This document shows positions 1-8,194 of a stretch of 64,000 bases of DNA, piece by piece. A program made the translations under genes and the position numbers. Within the stretch, counting starts at the first letter, position 1. Every line of letters starts with the position of its first letter. Under the pieces are notes generated by a model that ran no database searches, was not told where the DNA came from, and saw only the letters and a program-made list of their open reading frames with translations. This DNA comes from Streptomyces deccanensis (lineage in GTDB: Bacteria; Actinomycetota; Actinomycetes; Streptomycetales; Streptomycetaceae). The DNA lies in the NCBI RefSeq assembly GCF_022385335.1, contig NZ_CP092431.1, forward strand, positions 3,844,001 to 3,908,000, given 5' to 3'.

Positions 1-112
1 CGATCAGGGAGGTCGCGGCCAGCGCGGTGAGGGAGGTGAGCATGGCCGCTGTACTGCGCAGCACGGGCGCCCGGTCGCCCAGGAGGTCTTTCCAGGGGAG
101 CGGACGCTGCAC
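1..112 (-). CDS. N-terminal fragment of a probable membrane protein (cut by the window edge)
   Basis: Reading leftward from a GTG at 112-110 gives an open frame that runs off the window edge (about 37 codons). A GGAGG-like ribosome site lies a few bases upstream of the GTG. The visible protein starts with a short polar stretch containing PWKDLLGDRAPVLRSTAAM and then turns into an uninterrupted hydrophobic run (LTSLTALAATSLI), which looks like the first membrane segment or a signal anchor. It is divergent from cdgA across about 400 bases. No family can be named from so little sequence. The start choice is inferred from the Shine-Dalgarno match. Confidence 0.45.
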   Translation of the reverse strand, partial: MQRPLPWKDLLGDRAPVLRSTAAMLTSLTALAATSLI

Positions 113-509
113 GGGGACCTCCGGACGTGGATCTTGGGAACGCCGCGTCCAGATTTTCGGAATTCGTAGTACTTTGCCCTGTTTGTCTGCACCAGAAGGG
201 TGAGGGGCGACCGTTCGACCCCGCTCGCCCGCGTCCCGGGGCACGCCCGCCGACACCCCGCGCGCTCACGGAACGTCACAAGCGATCCGCGGAAAGGGGA
301 AGCCGTTCAGCTCGGGGCAGAAACGATCTGTCAGATCAGGTCGTTGTTCAGGGAGACTGGAGAGTGGCTGGAAGGCCCTGGGGTCAGCCTCTATGATCGG
401 CACACTTTCCTGCACGGACACGGCTTGAGCGCCCTTACGTACCTGGTTCGGCCGCTCCGACGAGACATATGAGATCCGTACGAAAACGAGTGCACTGCGG
501 GAGCGAACG
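113..509. other. Divergent intergenic region upstream of cdgA
   Basis: About 400 bases with no credible gene; the open frames here lack ribosome sites and have atypical codon use. It must hold the promoters for the left-edge gene and for cdgA. In S. coelicolor cdgA is reported to be a BldD target, but I could not identify a convincing BldD palindrome here by eye. Confidence 0.4.
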
Positions 510-2471
510 GTGAGCGGAACGTCCCAAGGGCCGGCGCCCGCGGCAGATCTCCTCCGGCCGGCGATTACAGAGCGTCACGCCAATGCGTCAGTTCAGTCGT
601 CTGAGGCGCCCCAGCAACCTCAGTCGCCCCAGTCACCTCAGCCACCTCAGCCGACACAGTCGTCGGAGGAGAGCCCCACGACCCCCGCCGCGTTCTCCCT
701 CGCGCCGCTCGCCATGGCCGTCGTCGACCGGGACGGGCTGGTCGTCACGGCCAACGGGGCGATGGGGACCCTGCTGGGGACGGGCTCCGAGCCGCTCGTG
801 GGCCGGGTCGCCGCCGACCTGGTGGACCTGACCTCGGACACCCGCACCTGGCACGCGTACCGCGAGGTGCTGCGCGGGCGGCAGGCCCGGCTGCGCTGTA
901 CACGACGGCTGAAACAGCCGGACGGGACCTGGCTGTGGGTCCAGGTCTCGGTGGCACCGCTGCCCGAGGAGGAGCGGGCGGTCCTGCTCTCGGTCACCGA
1001 CATCAGCGCGAACCGTCAGCTTCAGGCCAGGCTCCGTCATCTGCAGATGCACGACCCGGTGACCCGCCTCCCCAACCGCACCCTGTTCTTCGAACAGCTC
1101 TCCGCCGCCCTCGAACGGGAGGCGTACGACGAGGCCGGCACCGGCCGCATCGGCCTGGTCTACCTGGACCTGGACGGGTTCAAGGCGGTCAACGACACCC
1201 TCGGACACCGCGTCGGCGACCGGCTCCTCACGGCCGTCGCCGAGCGGCTCACCCGCTGCGCCGACGAGGCCGCGCGGCTCCGCACGGCGGGAACGGCGGC
1301 CGGGGCACCGCTGGTGGCCAGACTCGGCGGTGACGAGTTCGCGCTGTTGGTCGAGGACTCCACCGGCACGGAGCAACTCGCCGATCTCGCCGACTCGGTC
1401 CTCAAGGCGCTCCAGGCGCCCTTCGACCTGGCCGGGCAGCGACTGTCCGTCTCCGCCTCGATCGGGGTCGTCGAACGGCAGTCGGCGAGCACGACGGCGA
1501 CGGGGCTGATGCAGGCCGCCGACACCACGCTGTACTGGGCGAAGGCCGACGGCAAGGCCCGCTGGACGCTGTTCGACCCCGAGCGCAACGCCCACCGGAT
1601 GACCCGTCAGGCCCTGTCGTCCACGCTGCGGGCGGCCGTCGGACGCGGCGAGTTCGTGCTCGAGTACCAGCCGCTGGTGGGCATGGCGGAGGGCGAGGTG
1701 CGCGGGGTCGAGGCGCTGGTGCGCTGGCATCACCCGCAGTTCGGCCTGTTGACGCCGAATCGGTTCATCTCACTGGCCGAGGAGGACGGCTCGATCGTCC
1801 AGCTCGGACGGTGGATTCTGGCCACCGCCTGCCGGCAGGCCCGTCGCTGGCAGATCGACCACCCCGAGCGGGCCCCGATCTTCGTCAGCGTGAACGTCGC
1901 CGTCCGCCAGGTCTGGGACTCCGACCTGGTCGCCGATGTCGCCGAGATCCTCGCGGAGACCGGCCTCGCCCCGCACCTGCTGCAGCTGGAACTCACCGAG
2001 TCCGCGCTGATGGGCTCCGCCGGCCGCCCCCTCCAGGCGCTCAAGGCCCTGAGCGACATGGGCGTCCGCATCGCCATCGACGACTTCGGCACCGGGTACT
2101 CCAACCTGGCGTACCTCAGCCGGCTGCCGGTGTCGGTGCTGAAGCTGGACGGGGCGTTCGTCCGGGGGTTCCAGTACGAGGACGGGGAGGAGGACGGGGG
2201 TCCGGGCGGAGCCGGGGCCGCCGCCACCGCCGGCGAGGTCGGGGACGCCGGGCAGCCCAACCCCGCCGACGAGATCATCGTCGAGGCCCTCGTGCAGCTC
2301 GCCCACCGGCTCGGGCTGTCCGTCACGGCGGAGGGCGTGGAGACCGACGCGCAGGCCTCGCGGCTGCGCCGGCTCGGCTGCGACACCGGGCAGGGCTGGC
2401 TGTACTCCCGCGCGGTGTCGCCGGAACGGATCGCGGAACTGCTGGGGGCCGCGGCCTGCCCTCAGGCCTGA
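510..2471 (+). CDS. cdgA: PAS-GGDEF-EAL cyclic-di-GMP turnover protein, CdgA-like
   Basis: A 653-residue soluble protein that should make and/or degrade cyclic-di-GMP, the second messenger controlling Streptomyces development through BldD. Domains in order: a proline/glutamine-rich N-terminus (about residues 34-51), a PAS sensor (about 62-168), a GGDEF domain with an intact GGDEF at 273-277, and an EAL domain with EALVRW at 401-406 and a later DDFGTGYS. Both catalytic signatures look intact. No RxxD inhibitory site precedes GGDEF. An odd acidic, glycine-rich insert of about 35 residues interrupts the EAL domain after the VLKLDGAFVRGF segment. The start is GTG with GGGAG nine bases upstream. 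The symbol rests on domain order and on lpmP/cslA/glxA synteny as I remember it from S. coelicolor (SCO2817). The 3' end overlaps the convergent oxidoreductase gene by 10 bases. Confidence 0.85.
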   Translation: MSGTSQGPAPAADLLRPAITERHANASVQSSEAPQQPQSPQSPQPPQPTQSSEESPTTPAAFSLAPLAMAVVDRDGLVVTANGAMGTLLGTGSEPLVGRVAADLVDLTSDTRTWHAYREVLRGRQARLRCTRRLKQPDGTWLWVQVSVAPLPEEERAVLLSVTDISANRQLQARLRHLQMHDPVTRLPNRTLFFEQLSAALEREAYDEAGTGRIGLVYLDLDGFKAVNDTLGHRVGDRLLTAVAERLTRCADEAARLRTAGTAAGAPLVARLGGDEFALLVEDSTGTEQLADLADSVLKALQAPFDLAGQRLSVSASIGVVERQSASTTATGLMQAADTTLYWAKADGKARWTLFDPERNAHRMTRQALSSTLRAAVGRGEFVLEYQPLVGMAEGEVRGVEALVRWHHPQFGLLTPNRFISLAEEDGSIVQLGRWILATACRQARRWQIDHPERAPIFVSVNVAVRQVWDSDLVADVAEILAETGLAPHLLQLELTESALMGSAGRPLQALKALSDMGVRIAIDDFGTGYSNLAYLSRLPVSVLKLDGAFVRGFQYEDGEEDGGPGGAGAAATAGEVGDAGQPNPADEIIVEALVQLAHRLGLSVTAEGVETDAQASRLRRLGCDTGQGWLYSRAVSPERIAELLGAAACPQA

Positions 2472-3577
2472 GGGGCGCCCTCCGCGGGAGGAAGGCGCGG
2501 CAGGTCGTAGGCGTCCGCGATGAGGTCGTACGAGCGCAGGCGTACGTCGGCGCTGTGGGCGTGAGTGGTGAGCATCAACTCGTCGGCGCCCGTGCGCTTG
2601 TGGAGGTCGTCGAGGCGGGTGCGGACCTCGTCGACGGTGCCGTGGACGACATCCGCGTTCCAGGAATCGATGAAGTCCTGTTCGACCACGCTGAACGCGT
2701 ACGCCTCCGCCTCCTCCGGTGTCGGGACGAGACCGGGGCGGCCGGTGCGCAGCCGGACCATGTTGAGCGCGGCGGCCCTGACCTGGCGGCGGGCCTCCTT
2801 CTCCTCGTCGGCGGCGAGGGCGGAGACGCCGATCAGCGCGTACGGGGCGTCCAGGACCGCCGAGGGGCGGAACGACTCGCGGTACAGGTCGAGCGCGGGG
2901 ATCGTGTTGCGCGCGGAGAAGTGGTGGGCGAAGGCGAAGGGGAGGCCGAGGGAGCCGGCCAGGCGGGCGCTGAAGCCGGAGGAGCCGAGCAGCCAGATCG
3001 GGGGGCGGTGCGGGGACTGGACACCGCCGGGTGAGGTGCTCTGGATCGGGCCCGGGACCGCGTGGATACGGCGGTAGGGGTGGCCGTCGGGGAAGTCGTC
3101 GTCCAGGAAGCGGGTCAGCTCCGCGAGCTGCTCGGGGAAGTCGTCGGCGCCCTCGTTGAGGCGGGCCGAGCGGCGGAGGGCGGCGGCGGTGGCGCCGTCC
3201 GTGCCGGGGGCGCGGCCGAGGCCGAGGTCGACGCGGCCGGGGGCCATGGCTTCGAGCGTGCCGAACTGCTCCGCGATGACCAGGGGGGCGTGGTTGGGGA
3301 GCATCACGCCGCCCGAGCCGAGGCGGATGCGGGTGGTGTGGGCGGCGAGGTGGGCGAGGATCACGGCCGGGGAGGAGGAGGCCACGCCGGGCATGGAGTG
3401 GTGTTCGGCGACCCAGTAGCGGTGGAATCCGCGTTGTTCGGTCTGGCGGGCGAGGGTGACGCTGGTGCGGAGGGCGTCTGTGGCGGTGCGGCCGGCGCCG
3501 ACGGTGACCAGGTCGAGGACGGAGAGGGGGAACTGGGCTGTGCCCTTGGTTTCGCCTCGTATCTCGGCTGTGGTCAC
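2462..3577 (-). CDS. LLM-class (luciferase-like) flavin-dependent oxidoreductase
   Basis: A 371-residue protein of the bacterial luciferase-like monooxygenase superfamily, predicted to use FMN or F420 as a TIM-barrel oxidoreductase. Recognisable blocks are SVLDLVTVG near the N-terminus, YWVAEHHSMPG (about 55-65), the GSGGVMLPNHAPLVIAEQF block, GRVDLGLGRAPGTDG, and IWLLGSSGFSARLAG in the second half. These are typical of the MsnO8-like LLM subgroup. The substrate cannot be read from the sequence. The gene stands alone, faces cdgA tail to tail with a 10-base overlap, and is followed on its 5' side by a dispersed repeat. The ATG start gives full family length. Confidence 0.85.
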   Translation of the reverse strand: MTTAEIRGETKGTAQFPLSVLDLVTVGAGRTATDALRTSVTLARQTEQRGFHRYWVAEHHSMPGVASSSPAVILAHLAAHTTRIRLGSGGVMLPNHAPLVIAEQFGTLEAMAPGRVDLGLGRAPGTDGATAAALRRSARLNEGADDFPEQLAELTRFLDDDFPDGHPYRRIHAVPGPIQSTSPGGVQSPHRPPIWLLGSSGFSARLAGSLGLPFAFAHHFSARNTIPALDLYRESFRPSAVLDAPYALIGVSALAADEEKEARRQVRAAALNMVRLRTGRPGLVPTPEEAEAYAFSVVEQDFIDSWNADVVHGTVDEVRTRLDDLHKRTGADELMLTTHAHSADVRLRSYDLIADAYDLPRLPPAEGAPQA

Positions 3578-3655
3578 GGTGGGGCCTCCTGGGGGTGCGG
3601 GCGGTGGGTCTTGGGTACGGGGGCGGTAACAGGAGGGTGGCTCCGGTTATTCCCT

Positions 3656-3790
3656 CGCCCCCGCCGCCCCTACCCGTCCCATCCACAGGGGCTACGCCCC
3701 TTCGACCCCCAAGCATCCGTCCGGTGGGGGCTGGTCGCGCAGTTCCCCGCACCCCTGAAAGGCCAGCGGCCATTTCGGGGCGCGGGAGTT
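3656..3790. repeat. Dispersed intergenic repeat, copy A
   Basis: A block reading CGCCCCCGCCGCCCCTACCC ... TTCGACCCCC ... CCGGTGGGGGCT ... CGCGCAGTTCCCCGC closely matches a block at 7931-8135 in the same order. It lies between two genes and contains short GC-rich palindromes able to form hairpins. Partial copies occur at 44352-44386 and 47409-47489. Such repeats are common between Streptomyces genes and may act as terminators. Confidence 0.7.
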
Positions 3791-3798
3791 TGCGGGAG

Positions 3799-4530
3799 TC
3801 ATACCTGCACGATCGGCTCTCGTGTGAACAGGGTGCCGAGTTCCGGAGCGTTGACCCTCCTGTCGGCCAGCCTCAGGGCCTCCCACAGCGTTACCTGGTT
3901 GGCGGTGAGGACCGGTTTGGCCAGTTCCTTTTCCAGGGTGGGGATGTGGGAGGCGGTGTGGAGGGCCGTGTCGGGGAGGAGGAGGGCGTTCGCGTCCGGG
4001 TGGTCGGCGGCGCGGGCGAGGGTGAGGGTCTCGTCGAGGCCCCAGGTGCCGACCTCCGCCGCCGTGATGATGCCGGCGCCCCGGACGGAGAGGACCTCGA
4101 TGCCGGCCGTCGCCAGGAAGTCGACGAAGAGGCGGGCCACGTCGTCGGGGTAGGTCGCGGCCACCGCGACCCGGGTGGCGCCGATCTCGCGCGCCGCGTG
4201 GGCGAACGCGAAGGACGTGGAGGAGGCGGGCAGCCCGGCGGCGTGGGCGAGGGCGCGGACCTGGTCCTGGGCGCCCTCGTAGCCGTGGACGAAGCTGCCG
4301 CTGGTGCAGGCCCAGACGACGGCCTCCGCGCCGGACAGACGGAGGGCCTCGCAGCCGGCGGCCAGCCGTTCGGGGGCGCCCATCTCGCGCAGGGCGTCCA
4401 CGCGGTGGGCGTCCTCGCCGATGTCGGTGTGCACCACGTCCACCCGGATGTCGCTGCCGAGCAGTTGCTCCATGCGCGGATAGTCGTCCTCGGCGGAGTG
4501 GCCCGGGTAGAGGAAACCGAGTGCGGTCAT
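3799..4530 (-). CDS. Asp/Glu racemase / maleate isomerase-like protein B, lacking the second cysteine
   Basis: A 243-residue member of the Asp/Glu/hydantoin racemase superfamily (maleate cis-trans isomerase / arylmalonate decarboxylase branch), predicted cytoplasmic. The first active-site cysteine is present in WACTSGSFVHG. The second-cysteine loop reads LLLPDTALHTASH, so the usual second cysteine is an aspartate. Its neighbour (4527-5336) keeps both. In this family two cysteines normally serve as acid/base for racemisation or isomerisation, while decarboxylases work with one, so a changed reaction is plausible. The ATG at 4530-4528 overlaps the upstream stop as ATGA and follows GGAAGG, so the two are translationally coupled. 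Confidence 0.8.
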   Translation of the reverse strand: MTALGFLYPGHSAEDDYPRMEQLLGSDIRVDVVHTDIGEDAHRVDALREMGAPERLAAGCEALRLSGAEAVVWACTSGSFVHGYEGAQDQVRALAHAAGLPASSTSFAFAHAAREIGATRVAVAATYPDDVARLFVDFLATAGIEVLSVRGAGIITAAEVGTWGLDETLTLARAADHPDANALLLPDTALHTASHIPTLEKELAKPVLTANQVTLWEALRLADRRVNAPELGTLFTREPIVQV

Positions 4531-5336
4531 GCCCAACCTTCCTGTTCTTCCGGCAGTACCGGCGGTGGTGGAACAGGTCCCGCACCGAACGTCTGCCTGG
4601 CCGACTCGTCGAGCAGAGCCTGGTACGGACCCACCGCCCGAGTACCCAGATGACGCAGCGCCGCCCACATCGTCACCTGGTTGGCCGAGATCACCGGCAT
4701 CCGCAGTTCCGCTTCCAGCTGGGGGATGACGTCGTACGTGGGGAGGTTGGTGCAGGAGATGAAGAGCGCGTCCGGTGTGGTCGTCCGGACCGCGCGGTGG
4801 GCCATGGCGACCACGTCGTGGTACGGGACCTTCCAGATGTGCCGGACCAGGCCGAGCGAGGCGCGGCCGGTGACCAGGACGCCCGCCTCGGCGAGGTACT
4901 CCTCCAGGGACTGGGTGACCGAGACGGTGTACGGGGTGACCAGGGCGATGCGGTGCGCGTTCAGCTCGGCCAGGGCGGCGAGCAGCGCGCCGGACGTGGT
5001 GACGGCGTGCGCGGCGCCCGCGCGGGTCATCGCCTCGCCCATCGCGCGCTCCCCCGCGACCCCGCCGACGAAGCTGCCGCTGGTGCAGGCGTAGGCCACG
5101 ACCTCGGGCGCGACCTCGTTCAGCGCCCGGACCGCCTCGTGCAGCGTCTCGTGCTCGGAGACCAGCCGGGCCAGGTCGAGGCTGACCTCGACCGGCACGT
5201 ACGGGGTCCGGGTGAGGTGCAGGGAGACGTCGTCCGGGACCCAGCGCCACAGCTCGCGGTCGAGGGCGAAGTCGAACGGGGCGATGACACCGACGCCGCG
5301 CTGCGGCAGGGGTCCACCGAGGAAGGAGACGTTCAT
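4527..5336 (-). CDS. Asp/Glu racemase / maleate isomerase-like protein A, both cysteines present
   Basis: A 269-residue Asp/Glu racemase superfamily enzyme, nearest in style to maleate cis-trans isomerases and EutA-like proteins of ectoine clusters. Both expected catalytic cysteines are visible: YACTSGSFVGG in the N-terminal half and FISCTNLPTYD in the C-terminal half. The C-terminal tail is proline-rich. It is first of a two-gene operon with its paralogue and is divergent from the dehydrogenase/amidase pair. I chose the ATG at 5336-5334; an in-frame GTG at 5354 would add six residues. Substrate unknown. The adjoining transporter and amidase suggest a small dicarboxylate or amino-acid-derived compound. 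Confidence 0.8.
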   Translation of the reverse strand: MNVSFLGGPLPQRGVGVIAPFDFALDRELWRWVPDDVSLHLTRTPYVPVEVSLDLARLVSEHETLHEAVRALNEVAPEVVAYACTSGSFVGGVAGERAMGEAMTRAGAAHAVTTSGALLAALAELNAHRIALVTPYTVSVTQSLEEYLAEAGVLVTGRASLGLVRHIWKVPYHDVVAMAHRAVRTTTPDALFISCTNLPTYDVIPQLEAELRMPVISANQVTMWAALRHLGTRAVGPYQALLDESARQTFGAGPVPPPPVLPEEQEGWA

Positions 5337-5401
5337 GACAGCCACCGGCCTCACGGAGAGAGATGTGCGGACGACAGAACGTGCGCAAGTCCTTGTTGAC
5401 G

Positions 5402-5430
5402 AAGGTAGGTTCGGGTGCGAGCGTGGTCAA
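5402..5430 (-). promoter_or_regulatory. Putative sigma-70-type promoter for the racemase pair
   Basis: On the minus strand TTGACC (5430-5425) is followed after exactly 17 bases by TACCTT (5407-5402). It lies 66 bases upstream of the racemase A start, in the divergent region before the dehydrogenase gene. Prediction from spacing and consensus only. Confidence 0.5.
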
Positions 5431-5519
5431 TCAGTGCATGTCACACGCATCTCGTGGGGCCGCCAGGGCCGCTTTCTGCCACTAGGGTCGCTTTCGATCG
5501 TGAGGGGTTCCCTTCGCCC

Positions 5520-6485
5520 ATGACCTCGACCTCGACTTCCCGGCCGACGCTCCTCGTCCTCGACGCCGAGCCGCGTCCCCGGCTCGGGCGGCTCACCGGG
5601 CGGGCGACCGTCGAGTACGCCGACGCCTCGACGCTGGCCGCGCGGCTGCCGTACGCCGATGTGCTGCTGGTGTGGGACTTCACCTCCCGCGCGGTGCGGG
5701 AGGCCTGGCCGGGCGGCGGGCCCCGGCCGCGCTGGGTGCACACGGCGAGCGCGGGCGTCGACCATCTGCTCTGTCCCGAACTGGTCGCCGCCGAGGACAC
5801 GGTGGTGACCAACGCGCGCGGGGTGTTCGAGGCGCCGATCGCCGAGTACGTCGCCGCGCTCGTCCTCGCCATGGCCAAGGACCTGCCGCGCAGCTGGGAG
5901 TTGCAGGGGCGGCGGGAGTGGCGGCACCGGGAGGCGCTGCGGGTGGCGGGCGGCCGGGCGTGTGTGGTGGGGTCCGGGCCGATCGGGCGGGCGATCGAGC
6001 GCTGTCTCAAGACGCTCGGCCTGCACACGGCCCTGGTCGGGCGGACCGCGCGGCCCGGGGTGCACGGCCCGGAGGAACTCGACCGGTTGCTGGCCCGCGC
6101 CGACTGGGTGATCGCGGCCGCGCCGCTGACGGAGGCCACGTACGGCATGTTCGACGCCCGGCGGTTCGGGGTCATGCAGCCGTCCGCGCGGTTCGTCAAT
6201 GTGGGGCGCGGACAGCTCGTGGTGGAGGACGCGCTCGTCGAGGCGCTGCGCAAGCGGTGGATCGCGGGGGCGGCGCTGGATGTCTTCGAGCGCGAGCCGC
6301 TCGGCCCGGACGACCCGCTGTGGGACGTCCCCGGGCTGATCGTCTCGCCCCACATGAGCGGGGACACGGTGGGGTGGCGGGACGAACTCGGCGCCCAGTT
6401 CGTGGAGTTGTTCGAGCTGTGGGAGGCGGGCAAACCGCTGCCCAACGTGGTCGACAAGCAGCGCGGGTACGTGCCCGGGCACTGA
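5520..6485 (+). CDS. D-isomer-specific 2-hydroxyacid dehydrogenase
   Basis: A 321-residue NAD(P)-dependent dehydrogenase of the D-2-hydroxyacid family, interconverting a 2-oxo acid and a D-2-hydroxy acid. The Rossmann loop reads VVGSGPIGRAIE. The catalytic triad is visible as Arg in NVGRGQLV, Glu in DVFEREPLG and His in SPHMSGD. Length is normal for the family (about 320). The ATG at 5520 is chosen because upstream in-frame sequence is promoter-like and has no conserved residues. The amidase gene follows after 20 bases, so the two form an operon. It probably handles an intermediate from the amidase/racemase pathway; the substrate is not known. Confidence 0.88.
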   Translation: MTSTSTSRPTLLVLDAEPRPRLGRLTGRATVEYADASTLAARLPYADVLLVWDFTSRAVREAWPGGGPRPRWVHTASAGVDHLLCPELVAAEDTVVTNARGVFEAPIAEYVAALVLAMAKDLPRSWELQGRREWRHREALRVAGGRACVVGSGPIGRAIERCLKTLGLHTALVGRTARPGVHGPEELDRLLARADWVIAAAPLTEATYGMFDARRFGVMQPSARFVNVGRGQLVVEDALVEALRKRWIAGAALDVFEREPLGPDDPLWDVPGLIVSPHMSGDTVGWRDELGAQFVELFELWEAGKPLPNVVDKQRGYVPGH

Positions 6486-6505
6486 ACTCCCCTGGGAGGG
6501 GCCGG

Positions 6506-7924
6506 ATGTCGGAGCTCACGGAACTGACCGCACTGTCCGCCGTACGACTGGTCGAGGGGTACCGCAAGGGCGAGTTCAGCCCCGTGGAGGTGGCGCGGGC
6601 GGTGCTGGAGCGGGCCGAGCGGATCCAGCCGGCCGTGAACGCGTTCGTGCGCGTCGACGCCGAGGCGGCGCTCGCGCAGGCGCGGGAGTCGGAGGGGCGC
6701 TGGCGGCGCGGGGAGCCGGCCGGGGCGGTGGACGGGGTGCCCGTCACCGTGAAGGACATCCTGCTGATGCGGGGCGGGCCGACGCTGAGGGGCTCCAGGA
6801 CGGTTTCGGAGAAGGGGAGTTGGGACGAGGACGCGCCCTCGGTGGCCCGGCTGCGGGAGCACGGGGCGGTGTTCCTGGGGAAGACCACGACGCCCGAGTT
6901 CGGCTGGAAGGGCGTCACGGACTCGCCGCTCAGCGGGGTGACGCGGAACCCGTACGACCTCTCGCGCACGGCCGGGGGGTCCAGCGGGGGCGCGGCGGCG
7001 GCGGTCGCGCTCGGGGCGGGGCCGCTGGCGCTGGGCACCGACGGGGGTGGCAGCGTACGGATCCCGGCCGCCTTCTGCGGGGTGTTCGGGCTGAAGCCGA
7101 CGTACGGGCGGGTGCCGCTGTATCCCGCGAGCGCGTTCGGCACGTTGTCGCACGTGGGGCCGTTGACGCGGGACGCGGCGGACGCGGCGCTGATGCTGGA
7201 CGTGATCTCCGGTCCCGACGCGCGGGACTGGTCGGGGCTGGGGCCGGCCTCCGGGTCCTTCGTGGACGCGCTCGCGGGCGGGGTGCGGGGGGTGCGGGTC
7301 GCGTACTCGGCGTCGCTGGGTGGGCAGGTGGCCGTGCAGCCGGGGGTCGCGCGCGTGGTGCGGCGGGCGGTGGAGGGGCTGGCCGGGCTCGGTGCGTACG
7401 TCAGTGAGGCCGACCCCGACTTCTGTGATCCCGTGGAGGCGTTCCACACGCTGTGGTTCAGCGGGGCGGCGCGGGTGACGCAGCGGTTGGGGGCGGTGGG
7501 GCTGGCCGCCCTGGATCCGGGGTTGCGGAAGATTCGGGAGGTGGGGGCTCGGTTGTCCGCGTTGGAGTATCTGGCCGCGGTGGATGTGCGGATGGATCTG
7601 GGGCGGCGGATGGGGGCGTTTCATGAGCGGTACGACGTGCTGGTGACGCCTTCGGTGCCGGTGACGGCGTTCGAGGCGGGGGTGGAGGTGCCGGGGGGAT
7701 CCGGGTATCGGCGGTGGACGGGGTGGACGCCGTTCACGTATCCGTTCAACCTGACGCAGCAGCCGGCGGGGAGTGTGCCGGTGGGGGTGGATGAGGGGGG
7801 ACTGCCGGTGGGGTTGCAGGTGGTGGCGGCTCGGCATCGGGATGATCTGGTGTTGCGGGTGTCGCATGCGTTGTACGAGGCGGGGGTTGCGGGGGTGGCT
7901 GCGCCGGGCGGGGGCGTCTCCTGA
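6506..7924 (+). CDS. Amidase signature family hydrolase
   Basis: A 472-residue amidase-signature enzyme that hydrolyses a carboxamide. The Ser-cisSer-Lys triad is visible: lysine in PVTVKDI, the cis-serine in the GGSSGGAAAA block, and the nucleophilic serine in DGGGSVRIPAAFCG. Length is typical. The ATG at 6506 follows GGGAGGGG. It is probably co-transcribed with the dehydrogenase and opposite the racemase operon. In this setting it may release ammonia from an imported amide before the dehydrogenase or racemase steps, which is inference. The last third of the gene is markedly G-rich on the plus strand but stays open to the end. Confidence 0.88.
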   Translation: MSELTELTALSAVRLVEGYRKGEFSPVEVARAVLERAERIQPAVNAFVRVDAEAALAQARESEGRWRRGEPAGAVDGVPVTVKDILLMRGGPTLRGSRTVSEKGSWDEDAPSVARLREHGAVFLGKTTTPEFGWKGVTDSPLSGVTRNPYDLSRTAGGSSGGAAAAVALGAGPLALGTDGGGSVRIPAAFCGVFGLKPTYGRVPLYPASAFGTLSHVGPLTRDAADAALMLDVISGPDARDWSGLGPASGSFVDALAGGVRGVRVAYSASLGGQVAVQPGVARVVRRAVEGLAGLGAYVSEADPDFCDPVEAFHTLWFSGAARVTQRLGAVGLAALDPGLRKIREVGARLSALEYLAAVDVRMDLGRRMGAFHERYDVLVTPSVPVTAFEAGVEVPGGSGYRRWTGWTPFTYPFNLTQQPAGSVPVGVDEGGLPVGLQVVAARHRDDLVLRVSHALYEAGVAGVAAPGGGVS

Positions 7925-7930
7925 GTTTGT

Positions 7931-8135
7931 TCGCCCCCGCCGCCCCTACCCGTCCCATCCCAGGGGCGCCGCCCCTTCGACCCCGGGGGGTGGGGGTGGG
8001 CAGAGGTGCGTTGTCGGGTGCGGGTCCGGTGGGGGCTTCTCGCGCAGTTCCCCGCGCCCCTAAAAGACCAGGCCCTGCGGGCCTGAAAAGCACGGGGCGC
8101 AGCCCCTGGTTTTCAGGGGCGCGGGGAACTGCGCG
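7931..8135. repeat. Dispersed intergenic repeat, copy B, with a 28-30 bp inverted repeat
   Basis: The first half repeats copy A at 3656-3790. The second half contains a large near-perfect inverted repeat: 8041-8070 (GCGCAGTTCCCCGCGCCCCT, then AAAAGACCA) pairs with 8107-8135. The loop contains a smaller GGCCCTGCGGGCC palindrome. It lies between the ends of the convergent amidase and DUF3830 genes and could act as a bidirectional terminator. Confidence 0.75.
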
Positions 8136-8194
8136 AGACGCCCCACGCACCCGCAGTCGCCCACGAACCCGCACCCCCGAGCTGCCAGGCGCCC

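Noticed and set aside
1770..3773. A 667-codon minus-strand frame spanning cdgA and the oxidoreductase
   Set aside because: Arg/Pro-rich composition, no motifs, and it overlaps two convincing genes in other frames.
3799..5430. A single 543-codon protein covering both racemase-like genes
   Set aside because: The N-terminal part is an Arg/Gly-rich out-of-frame reading of racemase A. The real downstream gene starts at the ATG at 4530 with a ribosome site and ATGA overlap.
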